A stretch of DNA of 64,000 bases. It comes from Virgibacillus sp. MSP4-1. GTDB taxonomy: Bacteria; Bacillota; Bacilli; Bacillales; Alkalibacillaceae. The position numbers and the translations under genes are program-made. The stretch is from the NCBI RefSeq assembly GCF_010092505.1, contig NZ_CP048021.1, forward strand, positions 3,162,001 through 3,226,000. Reading direction: 5' to 3'. The notes beneath the pieces were generated by a model that saw only the letters and a list, made by a program, of their open reading frames with translations, searched no databases and had not been told where the DNA came from. Below, in pieces: positions 1 to 8,186 of this stretch. Each line of letters opens with the position of its first letter. Position 1 is the stretch's first letter.

Positions 1-1
1 A

Positions 2-421
2 AAACGGGGGTTGCAGCTCATGATAGGGTTTTTACTATCGATTTATATTCTTGATGTCCTAAGGATTTCGCTGTTTCTCTTTTTAGTACCTGTCATCTGG
101 TTCTTCAGCTTTTTTGACGCTTTACAGCAGCAATCCCGACATGAGGTGGGGGAGGCAAAAGATACCCCGATTATCGGTTATTTTGCCAACCATCAGCGCT
201 GGCTGGGAATCGGCCTAATTCTATTAGGCTTGTTCTTCATTGTGGATTCAATACTTATGCCGGCTTTTGGTCCATACGTGATGGAAGCCTTCCACTTGGA
301 TATACGGCATTATTATGAGAGATATTTACAGCTCGTGATCGTTTGTCTCCTTCTCATTGGCGGCGGTATACGTCTTCTTATGGGTTCGAAGACAAAGGAT
401 AAAGGGGGAGAAGATCAATGA
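2..421 (+). CDS. Membrane protein, 5' end cut by window edge
   Basis: The reading frame is open to the first base, so the true start is probably outside the window; an in-frame TTG at 11 has no convincing ribosome site. The visible 136 residues hold three hydrophobic segments (about residues 4-30, 67-87 and 105-123 counted from the TTG) and a charged Lys/Glu tail. The motif FDALQQ and the downstream LiaF-type partner resemble the C-terminal part of Bacillus multi-TM2-type membrane proteins, but this is a weak resemblance. Its stop overlaps the next gene's start (ATGA), so the two are translationally coupled. No specific function can be given. Confidence 0.6.
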   Translation, partial: KRGLQLMIGFLLSIYILDVLRISLFLFLVPVIWFFSFFDALQQQSRHEVGEAKDTPIIGYFANHQRWLGIGLILLGLFFIVDSILMPAFGPYVMEAFHLDIRHYYERYLQLVIVCLLLIGGGIRLLMGSKTKDKGGEDQ

Positions 422-1095
422 GACAATGGAGGATCGGAACGTTTTCGATGGGTCTGCTCTTAATTCTTTTAGGTGTGACCCTGCTACTTGCCAATTTTGG
501 GAATCCGGACATTGTTCAGGTAGCTATAGCCTGGTGGCCGATTATACTTGTGATCATTGGATTGGAGATCTTAATCTATCTATTTGTATCAAAGGAGAAA
601 ACGCCCTTCTTAAAATTTGATTTTCTATCGATTGTATTTATAGGGTTTATTGGTTTTGTTGGAGCGGGATTTTACTTGGCTGCGTCACTGGGCATTACAG
701 AGGAGATGAAAGCAGCGGTTCATCAGGAGGTAGACGCTGGTGCCCTTCCTATGATTGAGGAAGAGGTGCCGGGTCACATTCAAAAAATTGTTATTTTCAC
801 AAATGCCGCACAGCCGGAGATTTTGACGCATAATAATCAGAATATCGTTATTTTTGGGACCTATGAAACGACAATGTCTGACGTTACGATGGAACCAAAT
901 GATATTGCGCAGGTCGTGGAAGCTGGAGATACATTATATGTTCAGTTTTTCCAGGGAGATTTTCAGACGGGTCTGATTGATAAAAGAAATCGGATTCAGC
1001 CTAAGTTGTCTGTTCCTGAATCGGTGGATGTAGAATGGGCGCATAAGAGAAAAGGTACTCCTATGGAAAAAGAAGTCAAAGCAGGTGCGGCCTGA
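418..1095 (+). CDS. LiaI/LiaF-type transmembrane domain protein
   Basis: The protein has 225 residues. It starts with two to three membrane helices (about 7-25, 33-54 and 66-90) holding the motif GLLLILLGVTLLLANFG, the signature of the LiaI/LiaF-like transmembrane region often seen in Firmicute envelope-stress proteins. The C-terminal 130 residues are a soluble, beta-rich domain that probably lies outside or at the membrane. LiaF proteins restrain the LiaRS cell-envelope stress system, but no liaRS genes are visible here, so a regulatory role is only inference. It overlaps the preceding membrane gene by four bases and is followed at once by a terminator, closing a short operon. Confidence 0.6.
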   Translation: MRQWRIGTFSMGLLLILLGVTLLLANFGNPDIVQVAIAWWPIILVIIGLEILIYLFVSKEKTPFLKFDFLSIVFIGFIGFVGAGFYLAASLGITEEMKAAVHQEVDAGALPMIEEEVPGHIQKIVIFTNAAQPEILTHNNQNIVIFGTYETTMSDVTMEPNDIAQVVEAGDTLYVQFFQGDFQTGLIDKRNRIQPKLSVPESVDVEWAHKRKGTPMEKEVKAGAA

Positions 1096-1105
1096 GAAAG
1101 AAAGC

Positions 1106-1138
1106 AAAGACCAGATCATAGAATATGACCTGGTCTTT
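1106..1138 (+). terminator. Rho-independent terminator
   Basis: The arms AAAGACCAG and CTGGTCTTT enclose a 15-base loop and follow the LiaF-like gene by 11 bases. The T stretch is short and interrupted (TTTCTG). Confidence 0.65.
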
Positions 1139-1217
1139 CTGAATGATTGCCGAGTCGAAACCGTTTGGAGCGGCTTCGTTCATGGAGCATTTCTCCTTTA
1201 CAATATTATCCGCCATT

Positions 1218-1260
1218 CACTGTCCGAAACCCCCACTGATGGAAGTTTCCCTTTAAACGG
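1218..1260 (+). repeat. Interspersed element, copy 1 (partial)
   Basis: Contains CCCCCACTGATGGAAGTTTC, followed by CCTTTAAA. It shares this segment with the copy at 3302 and the tail with the copy at 54660. It lies just past and slightly into the 3' end of the symporter gene. Confidence 0.6.
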
Positions 1261-2656
1261 AAACACTCCCCGACTTCTTTTCCTCTTTTTCCTTCTGGGC
1301 AACCTTCCTGAATCGATTGGTTTCAGCAACGACAACCCCGGATAGGGCAAGAAGGCCGACCAGGTTTGGAAAGGCCATCAAACCGTTCATGACATCGGAA
1401 AATTTAAATACGACATCTACGGTTGTAATCGACCCAATGAAAATGAAGACGACGAAAACATATCGGTAAATTCGAACGCCACCTTCACCAGTCAGATACC
1501 CAATCGCTCTTTCGCCATAATAGGACCATCCAAGGATTGTGGAGAACGTGAAGAACAGAACGCCGAGTGTAACAATGTACATACCGGTATCACCCAGGAA
1601 CTGAGCGAAAGATGCACTGGTTAATACAGAACTGTCCATTCCGCCATCATACTGTCCAGCCATCACAATGGTAAGTCCTGTGATTGTACAGACCACAATG
1701 GTATCGATAAATACCTGAGTCATAGAAACTAAAGCCTGGCGCGCCGGATAATCGGTTTTGGCTGCGGCCGCTGCAATTGGTGCAGAACCGAGACCTGCTT
1801 CGTTCGAGAACAGCCCGCGGGCAACCCCGTAACGAATTGCTGCCCCTAACAGACCACCAAACCCGGCCTCAAGACTAAAGGCTTCTGAAAAGATTAACCC
1901 AAAAGCCTGACCGACCAGATCAAAATTCATGACGATTAAGATCAGCCCGCCGGTAATGTAAAAGGCCGCCATAATCGGAACGAAGAATGCGGTAACTTTA
2001 CCGATAACTTTAATTCCCCCGACGATAACAAGACCAGCTAAAACAGTAAATATAATTCCAGTAACAAATGGAGGCACATTAAAAGTATCTTCCAATGATA
2101 AAGCAGCTGTGTTGGACTGGGTCATATTCCCGATTCCAAATGCAGCTAGGGAAGCAAAAACAGCAAAAGCCACACCTAATGCTCTTCCTGTTTTGTTATT
2201 CAGACCCTTTTCCAAGTAATACATGGGTCCACCAGCCATAAGACCCTGCTCATTTTTGGTACGGTATTTTACCGCTAATAGAGCCTCTGCATACTTTGTG
2301 GCCATCCCGACAAGTGCGGTAATCCACATCCAGAATACAGCTCCGGGTCCACCTGCTACAACGGCTGTGGCAACCCCGGCAATGTTCCCTGTACCTATCG
2401 TTGCTGCCAGTGCGGTTGTGAGAGCCTGGTAATGGGTGATATCTCCCTCAGACTTTTTATCCTGTTTGCTAAAAACCAATTTTAAAGCATAAGGCAGGGT
2501 TCGAAATTGTAAAAATAACAGTCTGAAGGTTAAAAATAACCCTGTGCCAACGAGTAGAATGAGCAAGGGTGGCCCCCAGATCACACTACTGATATTGCCT
2601 AAAATTTCAGCGCCCTTCTCGTTGAATGTTTGTAAACCAGCAATAAGACTATCCAA
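1253..2656 (-). CDS. Alanine/glycine:cation symporter (AGCS family)
   Basis: The 467-residue integral membrane protein has about eleven hydrophobic helices and matches the usual length of the sodium:alanine/glycine symporter (AGCS, AlsT/DagA) family. Diagnostic stretches include ALAATIGTGNIAGVATAV near residue 85, GPGAVFWMW, GGPMYYLEKGL and LFSNEAGLGSAPIAAAAA around residue 285; the Asn-rich helix 1 region is the family's substrate and sodium site. It would import a small neutral amino acid driven by sodium, fitting a salt-adapted cell. Start is TTG at 2656, chosen because GAGGGGGG lies six bases upstream. It stands alone, divergent from yfkJ. B. subtilis has several paralogues (AlsT and others), so the exact substrate is unknown. 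Confidence 0.88.
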   Translation of the reverse strand: MDSLIAGLQTFNEKGAEILGNISSVIWGPPLLILLVGTGLFLTFRLLFLQFRTLPYALKLVFSKQDKKSEGDITHYQALTTALAATIGTGNIAGVATAVVAGGPGAVFWMWITALVGMATKYAEALLAVKYRTKNEQGLMAGGPMYYLEKGLNNKTGRALGVAFAVFASLAAFGIGNMTQSNTAALSLEDTFNVPPFVTGIIFTVLAGLVIVGGIKVIGKVTAFFVPIMAAFYITGGLILIVMNFDLVGQAFGLIFSEAFSLEAGFGGLLGAAIRYGVARGLFSNEAGLGSAPIAAAAAKTDYPARQALVSMTQVFIDTIVVCTITGLTIVMAGQYDGGMDSSVLTSASFAQFLGDTGMYIVTLGVLFFTFSTILGWSYYGERAIGYLTGEGGVRIYRYVFVVFIFIGSITTVDVVFKFSDVMNGLMAFPNLVGLLALSGVVVAETNRFRKVAQKEKEEKKSGSVSV

Positions 2657-2822
2657 TGGTTTCCCCCCTCAAGTAAATGATAAATGCTATCCATATATTA
2701 AATATTCTAAAAATTCACATAAAATGTCAAGGTTATTTAGGTAAAAAGATATACTTTTTCTATTTTTAATGAAAATTTGATATATTAAAGGTGTAAAGAT
2801 TGCTTGTAAAGAAGGTGACACA

Positions 2823-3308
2823 ATGAAGATTAAGGTTTTATTTGTTTGTCTTGGAAATATTTGCAGATCACCAATGGCTGAGGCCGTTTTCCGGCAAATG
2901 GTTGAAAAGGAAGGCCTTTCAGACAAGGTGGAAACAGACTCTGCCGGAATTGGACATTGGCACATAGGTCAACCCCCGCACCAGGGTACACAGGAACTTT
3001 TGTCCGTAAAGTCCGTACCTGTTGAAGGAATGAAAGCCAGACAAATGGATACGTCTGATTGGGACAAGTTTGAATATATTGTAGGGATGGATGCGCAAAA
3101 TATAAGAGATTTACTTGCACTCAGGCATACAACGGATCAGGTGGAAGTGAAACGTTTGATGGATTATGTACCACATCCGAAAGAAAGAGACGTCCCTGAC
3201 CCGTATTTTACCGGCAACTTTGATTACGTTTTTGAATTAGTGGAGGAAGGATGCCGGTATTTATTAGAGGATATTAAGAAGAAATGGAATTTATCACGTA
3301 TTAACTGA
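2823..3308 (+). CDS. yfkJ: Low-molecular-weight protein tyrosine phosphatase
   Basis: The 161-residue protein carries the LMW-PTP signature loop CLGNICRS at residues 9-16 (nucleophile Cys9, phosphate-binding Arg15) and the general-acid loop with DPY at residues 126-128. These residues define a cytoplasmic phosphotyrosine/phosphoarginine hydrolase of the ArsC-like fold. The following two genes match the yfkJ-yfkI-yfkH order of B. subtilis, so I call it yfkJ rather than the paralogue ywlE. A GAAGGTGACACA ribosome site precedes the ATG. Its stop codon lies inside a copy of the interspersed ACTGaCCGTAATACCC element, so that repeat forms the yfkJ-yfkI spacer. Confidence 0.9.
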   Translation: MKIKVLFVCLGNICRSPMAEAVFRQMVEKEGLSDKVETDSAGIGHWHIGQPPHQGTQELLSVKSVPVEGMKARQMDTSDWDKFEYIVGMDAQNIRDLLALRHTTDQVEVKRLMDYVPHPKERDVPDPYFTGNFDYVFELVEEGCRYLLEDIKKKWNLSRIN

Positions 3309-3340
3309 CCGTAATACCCTCACTGATGGAAGTTTCACAT
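3302..3340 (+). repeat. Interspersed element, copy 2
   Basis: Reads TAACTGACCGTAATACCCTC, then ACTGATGGAAGTTTCACATT. It overlaps the yfkJ stop and ends just before the yfkI ribosome site AAGGAGG. Confidence 0.65.
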
Positions 3341-3361
3341 TAGAATAAGGAGGATGAAAAC

Positions 3362-3643
3362 GTGAAGCAAAATCGTTGGAAACGTGGTGTGCTTATCGGC
3401 GCTGCAGTTGGGGCGCTTAGTTCTTTGTTTCATCGGGAAACAAGAGAAGGTGCCATAGCATTTGGCAGGGATGTAATGAATCAAATCAGAAATTACCGGA
3501 AGGATCCTTCTAAAGCCTTTGCCGATTTAAGAACAACCGTTGAAGGCATTGAGTATTATGCAGACTCGATTATTAAGCAGCTGGATGATGCTGATCAGAT
3601 GCTTGAAAAGAGACCTAAGCAGAATGAACAAATTTCAGGGTGA
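3362..3643 (+). CDS. yfkI: YfkI-like small membrane-associated protein
   Basis: The 93-residue protein has a short N-terminal hydrophobic segment (GVLIGAAVGALSSLF, residues 9-23) followed by a basic and acidic amphipathic remainder, reminiscent of YtxH-type proteins. Position and size match yfkI between yfkJ and yfkH in B. subtilis; the name rests on this synteny more than on sequence. AAGGAGG precedes the GTG start at 3362. Its end overlaps the next gene by four bases, so yfkI and yfkH are coupled. Biochemical function is unknown. Confidence 0.75.
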   Translation: MKQNRWKRGVLIGAAVGALSSLFHRETREGAIAFGRDVMNQIRNYRKDPSKAFADLRTTVEGIEYYADSIIKQLDDADQMLEKRPKQNEQISG

Positions 3644-4479
3644 ATTTTATGATCCCAAAAATCCGCCGTTTTTTTAAGAGGATGTTTGATCGATACGCAG
3701 ATGACGATGTTGGAGGGCGAGCCGCGCAGCTTGCCTATTTTTTTCTGCTCTCCCTGTTTCCGTTTATGATCTTTTTGTTAACCTTAATGGCTTATATTCC
3801 GGTTACCGTTGAACAGATGATGTCTATGGTGGGCAGCTTTGTTCCGGGGGATACGATGAACTTTATTGAACAGAATATAGGTCAGTTGATGGATAACAAA
3901 AATGGCCAATTATTATCCATTGGTCTTATAAGTACTTTATTTATCGCATCAAACGGAATCAATGCATTAATTCGCGTCATCAATTTAACCTATGAAATAC
4001 ATCCTAAGCGTTCGTTTATCGCAGCGAGGCTGATTTCCATGGTGCTGACCGTAGCGATGTATCTGGTTATTATTACGGCCTTGTTATTGCCTGTATTTGG
4101 TGAACTGCTCGGTACTTACGTTTTTTCCTTTTTTGGTGCAGGTGATGAATTTCTTCGGGTATGGGAAGCCATGCGCTGGGTCATTTCGGCCATTGTAATG
4201 GCGATCATTTTTATTTTTCTGTATAAAATATCTCCTGAAAAACGTGTGACGTTAACCGAAGCCTTACCTGGGGCGACTTTTGCCACTTTTGGATGGCAGC
4301 TGGTATCCTTTATTTTTGCCTTTTATGTTGAAAACTTTGGCCATTATGATGCAAGGTATGGCAGTCTGGGGGCTATGATTGTATTGATGATCTGGCTGTA
4401 TTTATCGGCGCTGATTATTATTCTGGGCGGAGAAATGAATGCGACCTTATATAAAATGAAAAAGCACAGGGGAAGATAA
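3640..4479 (+). CDS. yfkH: YihY/virulence-factor-BrkB family membrane protein
   Basis: The 279-residue polytopic membrane protein has about six helices. It shows the YihY (formerly misnamed RNase BN) family features: an N-terminal FFKRMFDRYADDDVGGRAAQLAYFFLLSLFPF stretch broken here only for description (the key part is GRAAQLAYFFLLSLFPF), NGINALIRVINLTYE near residue 108, and a C-terminal YGSLGAMIVLMIWLYLSALIIILGGEMNA. Members are inner-membrane proteins of unclear transport role. It ends the yfkJIH operon, reading into the terminator hairpin shared with the convergent metal ATPase gene. Confidence 0.85.
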   Translation: MNFMIPKIRRFFKRMFDRYADDDVGGRAAQLAYFFLLSLFPFMIFLLTLMAYIPVTVEQMMSMVGSFVPGDTMNFIEQNIGQLMDNKNGQLLSIGLISTLFIASNGINALIRVINLTYEIHPKRSFIAARLISMVLTVAMYLVIITALLLPVFGELLGTYVFSFFGAGDEFLRVWEAMRWVISAIVMAIIFIFLYKISPEKRVTLTEALPGATFATFGWQLVSFIFAFYVENFGHYDARYGSLGAMIVLMIWLYLSALIIILGGEMNATLYKMKKHRGR

Positions 4480-4504
4480 AAGGGGGGTTCCATCAGTTGG
4501 GGAT

Positions 4505-4543
4505 TGAAAAAACGCTGAAGGAACCTTTTATGCTTCCTTCAGC
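4505..4543 (-). terminator. Terminator of the metal ATPase gene, overlapping its stop
   Basis: On the minus strand GCTGAAGGAA and TTCCTTCAGC pair across a 10-base loop and are followed by GTTTTTTC. The left arm includes the last sense codons and the stop lies in the loop region. It also sits behind convergent yfkH. Confidence 0.8.
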
Positions 4544-6468
4544 ATTCGCAACCCATTCAAAATGACCAGAATTGTACTTCCTTCATGCCCCACAACCCCT
4601 AATGGAAGATTCAGGCTCTGCATAAAGTTGGATAACAGTAAAATGGCAATGACGGAAATGGAAAAGATAACATTTTGTTTAACGATACGATTCATCTTTT
4701 TGGATAAGGATACGGAATAAGCGATTTTCGGTAAATCATTTTTCATCAGGACCATATCCGCGGTCTCCAGTGCAACATCGGTTCCTTCCCCCATGGCGAT
4801 TCCGAGGTTTGAGGTGGCCAGGGCAGGTGCATCATTAATGCCATCTCCGGTCATGGCTACCGATTGATATTCGGTTTGTAATGCCTTCAGTTTTTCCACC
4901 TTTTCTTCCGGAAGACAATTAGCATAATATTCGGTAATTCCGCATTCTTCAGCAATCGCCTTGGCTGTTGTCTCATTATCCCCCGTAATCATCACGGTTT
5001 GAATGCCTTCATTATTCAGTGTGCGGATTGCTTTTTTGGCATCTTCCCGAACGGTATCCTTCAGAGCAAATAAAGCCTTCACCTGATCATCGCGGGAAAC
5101 AAATACAACCGTTTTGCCCTGTTCCGCCAGCTTTTTATGAATCCCATTGTAAAAGTCAGTTATCTGCTCAGTACCGATAAATTCAGCTTTTCCGATTTTC
5201 CAATTGGATCCTGAAATGCTGGCTGATATTCCGTTACCAGCCGTGTTAATCATGTCATCCACCTCAGCGGATAAAGCAATAGTCTGCTTTTGAGCATACT
5301 GAACAACAGCCTTGGCGAGTGGATGGGTAGATTCCCTTTCCATGGAACCAGCAATGTTGAGAATGAAGTCTTTGTCTTCATTTTCAGCCGCATAGAAGTC
5401 CGTAACTTCAGGCTCCCCGTTTGTTAACGTGCCGGTTTTATCCAGGGCAATTGCTTTGATATGGGAAAGATTCTCTAAATGTACGCCACCTTTAAATAGA
5501 ATCCCATGACGGGCGCCGTTTGATATGCCTGAAAGAGTGGCCGGCATAATGGATGCGACGAGAGCACATGGGGAGGCAACAACCAGGAAAATCATGGCGC
5601 GGTATAAAGTATCCTGCCAGGACCAGCCAATCAAATAATGAGGCAGGAACATCATTAAGGCTGCACCAATAAGAACGACCTTCACATACGTTCCTTCAAA
5701 GCGTTCAATAAAGAGCTGAGAGGGTGAGCGTTCGCTCTTCGCGGACTGAACGAGATGGATAATTTTCTGGAATACACTCTCATTAGGAGATTTGGTCAGT
5801 TCAACTTCAAGACTTCCATTTAAATTTACTGTCCCGGCAAAGACCTCATCCTCCAATTGCTTTTCCACCGGCATGGATTCACCAGTGATGGCGGATTCAT
5901 CAATAGCTGTTCGCCCCCGTGTAATTTTTCCGTCTGCAGGAATTCTTTCTCCGGCTTTTACGAAAATGTGATCCCCCATTTGTAAAGCAGAAACGGGCAC
6001 AATCTCCTCTTTATCCCCATGAATACGAATGGCTTCCTCTGGCTGAAGCTTCATAAGGGAGGAGAGTTCTTTCTCACTTTTGTTCATTGTATACGTTTCG
6101 AGTGCCCCGCTAAGAGCAAAGATGAAAATCAGAATAGCCCCTTCCATCCAGTACCCGATAACAGCAGACCCAATCGCGGCAATGATCATAAGCAGCTCGA
6201 CATTCAAATCCTTATTTGCTATGGTTTCTTCAATACCTTCCTTTGCCTTGGCAAATCCGCCGATAACAAAGGCAGCTAAATATAAAGTGACCGTCATGGA
6301 ATGGGCAAAATAGGACTCAGTCGCCCATGCAAATAATATAAGGACGCCACTGAACAGGGCTGCTATAAGCTCAAGGTGCTCCTTAATCTTCGGTAACCAC
6401 TTAAAAAATGGATGGCGCTTGGGTTGAGCTGTCTTTTCATTTACAGAATAAGATAATTCCATCCCCAC
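4528..6468 (-). CDS. pfeT: P1B-4-type heavy-metal (Fe2+) efflux ATPase
   Basis: A P-type ATPase of about 646 residues without an N-terminal heavy-metal-binding domain. Visible motifs are TGES (actuator), SPC in the membrane helix VVASPCALV, the phosphorylated Asp in DKTGTLTNG, HP in STHPLAKAV, GDGINDAPALA, and HEGST in the last membrane segment. SPC plus HEGxT defines subgroup P1B-4 (PfeT/ZosA, FrvA, CtpD), which exports ferrous iron, sometimes cobalt or zinc. Length, missing metal-binding domain and Fur/PerR-like sites upstream fit B. subtilis PfeT. I prefer the GTG at 6468 because AAAGGGG lies nine bases upstream; an in-frame ATG at 6486 lacks a ribosome site. Metal specificity is inferred, not shown. 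Confidence 0.88.
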   Translation of the reverse strand: MGMELSYSVNEKTAQPKRHPFFKWLPKIKEHLELIAALFSGVLILFAWATESYFAHSMTVTLYLAAFVIGGFAKAKEGIEETIANKDLNVELLMIIAAIGSAVIGYWMEGAILIFIFALSGALETYTMNKSEKELSSLMKLQPEEAIRIHGDKEEIVPVSALQMGDHIFVKAGERIPADGKITRGRTAIDESAITGESMPVEKQLEDEVFAGTVNLNGSLEVELTKSPNESVFQKIIHLVQSAKSERSPSQLFIERFEGTYVKVVLIGAALMMFLPHYLIGWSWQDTLYRAMIFLVVASPCALVASIMPATLSGISNGARHGILFKGGVHLENLSHIKAIALDKTGTLTNGEPEVTDFYAAENEDKDFILNIAGSMERESTHPLAKAVVQYAQKQTIALSAEVDDMINTAGNGISASISGSNWKIGKAEFIGTEQITDFYNGIHKKLAEQGKTVVFVSRDDQVKALFALKDTVREDAKKAIRTLNNEGIQTVMITGDNETTAKAIAEECGITEYYANCLPEEKVEKLKALQTEYQSVAMTGDGINDAPALATSNLGIAMGEGTDVALETADMVLMKNDLPKIAYSVSLSKKMNRIVKQNVIFSISVIAILLLSNFMQSLNLPLGVVGHEGSTILVILNGLRMLKEA

Positions 6469-6491
6469 ATTATCAACCCCTTTCATTTAAT

Positions 6492-6506
6492 TGAGAATCA
6501 TTTTCG
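6492..6506 (-). promoter_or_regulatory. Degenerate Fur-like box near the ATPase start
   Basis: TGAGAATCATTTTCG matches the 7-1-7 Fur pattern TGATAATNATTATCA at most positions. It lies between the perfect box at 6543 and the gene, so it would be inside the leader or block elongation. Confidence 0.45.
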
Positions 6507-6542
6507 TTTGTCATATCCCCTTGGAACTGGTTTATCGGCAAT

Positions 6543-6557
6543 TGATAATAATTATCA
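6543..6557 (-). promoter_or_regulatory. Perfect Fur box (7-1-7)
   Basis: TGATAATAATTATCA is an exact match to the Bacillus Fur core inverted repeat TGATAAT-N-ATTATCA. It lies about 75 bases upstream of the iron-efflux ATPase start. In B. subtilis pfeT is known to respond to both Fur and PerR; the match here is direct, its function inferred. Confidence 0.75.
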
Positions 6558-6570
6558 CGGATTATTCAGA

Positions 6571-6585
6571 TTATAATAATTATTA
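6571..6585 (-). promoter_or_regulatory. PerR-like box
   Basis: TTATAATAATTATTA differs from the PerR consensus TTATAATNATTATAA at one position. It sits 13 bases beyond the Fur box in a very AT-rich stretch (6541-6605) that must also contain the promoter. Confidence 0.6.
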
Positions 6586-6661
6586 TTTAACTATTATTAT
6601 CATAACACATTATAAATGAAATTCAATGTAAAAGTTTGAGGAGTTCATGACGTTTTTTTAA

Positions 6662-6708
6662 ACAAAAAAAGACTGACAAAAGGAATGGAAGACACCTTTT
6701 ATCAGTCA
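6662..6708 (-). terminator. Terminator (leftward)
   Basis: Arms GACTGACAAAAGG and CCTTTTATCAGTC with one wobble position; on the minus strand a run of T follows. It would end leftward transcription from yfkF, with the interspersed element lying between. Confidence 0.65.
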
Positions 6709-6727
6709 TGACTCTGCGTTTTTTGCG

Positions 6728-6812
6728 CATGAACTGGCCGTAAAACCCCCGCTTCAAGTTTTTATGGTAACCCGGCAGGCAGGACTAAGCAGGTAAACGG
6801 CCAGTAATTCCT
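6728..6812. repeat. Interspersed element, copy 3, with inverted end
   Basis: The left end reads GAACTGGCCGTAAAACCCCC and the right end carries GGTAAACGGCCAGTAATTC, so ACTGGCCGT occurs inverted at both ends about 70 bases apart. This is the only copy in the window with both ends visible, giving it a small foldback shape just downstream of yfkF. Confidence 0.6.
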
Positions 6813-6825
6813 GGTTAGTTGAACT

Positions 6826-8016
6826 TTATACTGTCTGACTGGAGGTTGGTGAAACGTGGAGTTTTTCCTTCCTGGTGAAAATGGCAAGCCAGATAAGGAA
6901 TAATGAAAGAGTAATCATATGGAAAAAGGACAGGCCAGGGAAATAGTCAATAAACAGGCCGCCTAAAAAAGGTCCGATAATGCTCCCGAAGCTGAAAAAG
7001 ATTCCGCATAGGATATTTCCTGCCGGCAGCAGATTCTTGGGTAGTAAATCAGTCATGTAGGATACCCCCAGAGAAAAGACCGAGCCCACGCACATTCCGG
7101 CCAGAATAAAGCTGATAAACAGTCCGATAAGGGATTGTTCCACTACAGACGCCATGATAAAGATGATCATGCCGCCAGCTATAACAGATAGCAGTACTTT
7201 TCGTCTCCCGATTTTATCACTGAGAGCGCCCAAAGGAAGCTGAGTGATGATACTGCCGCCTGCGAAACAGGGAAGAATATACGCCAGCATATCCACATCG
7301 TGACCGATTCTCATTCCGTAAACAGGGAAATTTCCGTGAAGCGATGCCTCCAGTAAGCCATATGCAAATGGTGGTAAAAAGGCTACCCAGGCAATTTTTG
7401 CTGCCTGATAAAATCGCCTGAAGGAGCTTCGATTGGAACGGAAATCGACTTCTTCATCTTCTGCAGACGGAAATTCATTACGCACCCAGAACATCAGTGA
7501 CCAGACGAGGATACAAAGTATGGAACTAAGGATGAACGGTAAGGACTGGTGTACGTTAATAAGCTGAGTCATTAGAGGTCCAAGCGTAAAACCTGTTCCA
7601 AATGACAGCCCATATAAAGCTATATCCCTTCCTCGTTTCTCAGGCTCACTCGTTGATGTAATCCAGGTCTGTGTACTGAAATTCAGCATTTGATCGCCCA
7701 TTCCGATTATGAGACGCAAAATAAACCAGAACCAGAGCGCCTCCCATAAAGTGAAGAAGAATAAGGAGGTGAATACCAGAGCTCCCCCAATGAGAATCAT
7801 AGGTTTAAACCCGATTTTACGCAGAGGCTTTTCCATAAAGGGGGATGCAATTAATACCCCTATATAAAGTCCGGTTGCATGAAGGCCATTAATAGAAGAT
7901 GAAACGCCATTCTGTTCTAAAATAATGGCAATCAAAGGAAGAAGCATTCCCTGTGAAAATCCGGAAATCCCTACAAGTGAAACCAGTATAGAGAAGCGGG
8001 TTCGTTTCGATACCAT
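6826..8016 (-). CDS. yfkF: MFS transporter (YfkF-like)
   Basis: The 396-residue protein has about twelve hydrophobic helices in two halves separated by a polar loop around residues 190-205 (EFPSAEDEEVDFRSNRSS). The MFS loop motif is seen as LGALSDKIGRRKVL near residue 262. The length is typical of drug/metabolite:H+ antiporters of the DHA1 type. Placement between yfkH and yfkD agrees with yfkF of B. subtilis, an uncharacterised exporter. AGGAGGAAT precedes the ATG. Substrate unknown. Confidence 0.82.
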   Translation of the reverse strand: MVSKRTRFSILVSLVGISGFSQGMLLPLIAIILEQNGVSSSINGLHATGLYIGVLIASPFMEKPLRKIGFKPMILIGGALVFTSLFFFTLWEALWFWFILRLIIGMGDQMLNFSTQTWITSTSEPEKRGRDIALYGLSFGTGFTLGPLMTQLINVHQSLPFILSSILCILVWSLMFWVRNEFPSAEDEEVDFRSNRSSFRRFYQAAKIAWVAFLPPFAYGLLEASLHGNFPVYGMRIGHDVDMLAYILPCFAGGSIITQLPLGALSDKIGRRKVLLSVIAGGMIIFIMASVVEQSLIGLFISFILAGMCVGSVFSLGVSYMTDLLPKNLLPAGNILCGIFFSFGSIIGPFLGGLFIDYFPGLSFFHMITLSLFLIWLAIFTRKEKLHVSPTSSQTV

Positions 8017-8186
8017 CCTTATTCCTCCTTTTTTCTCTAATTTCAGCCTCTTGTATCTTAACGTAAATAATGGCTATGTCAATCAATATTCTTCTCAAAG
8101 GTGTGCGTGGGGTTAAGACTTATATTCACTTGCATAGATTCAATGGCGCAAGATAAAAATAAGAGAAAAATGAAGGAAAGGCTGTG

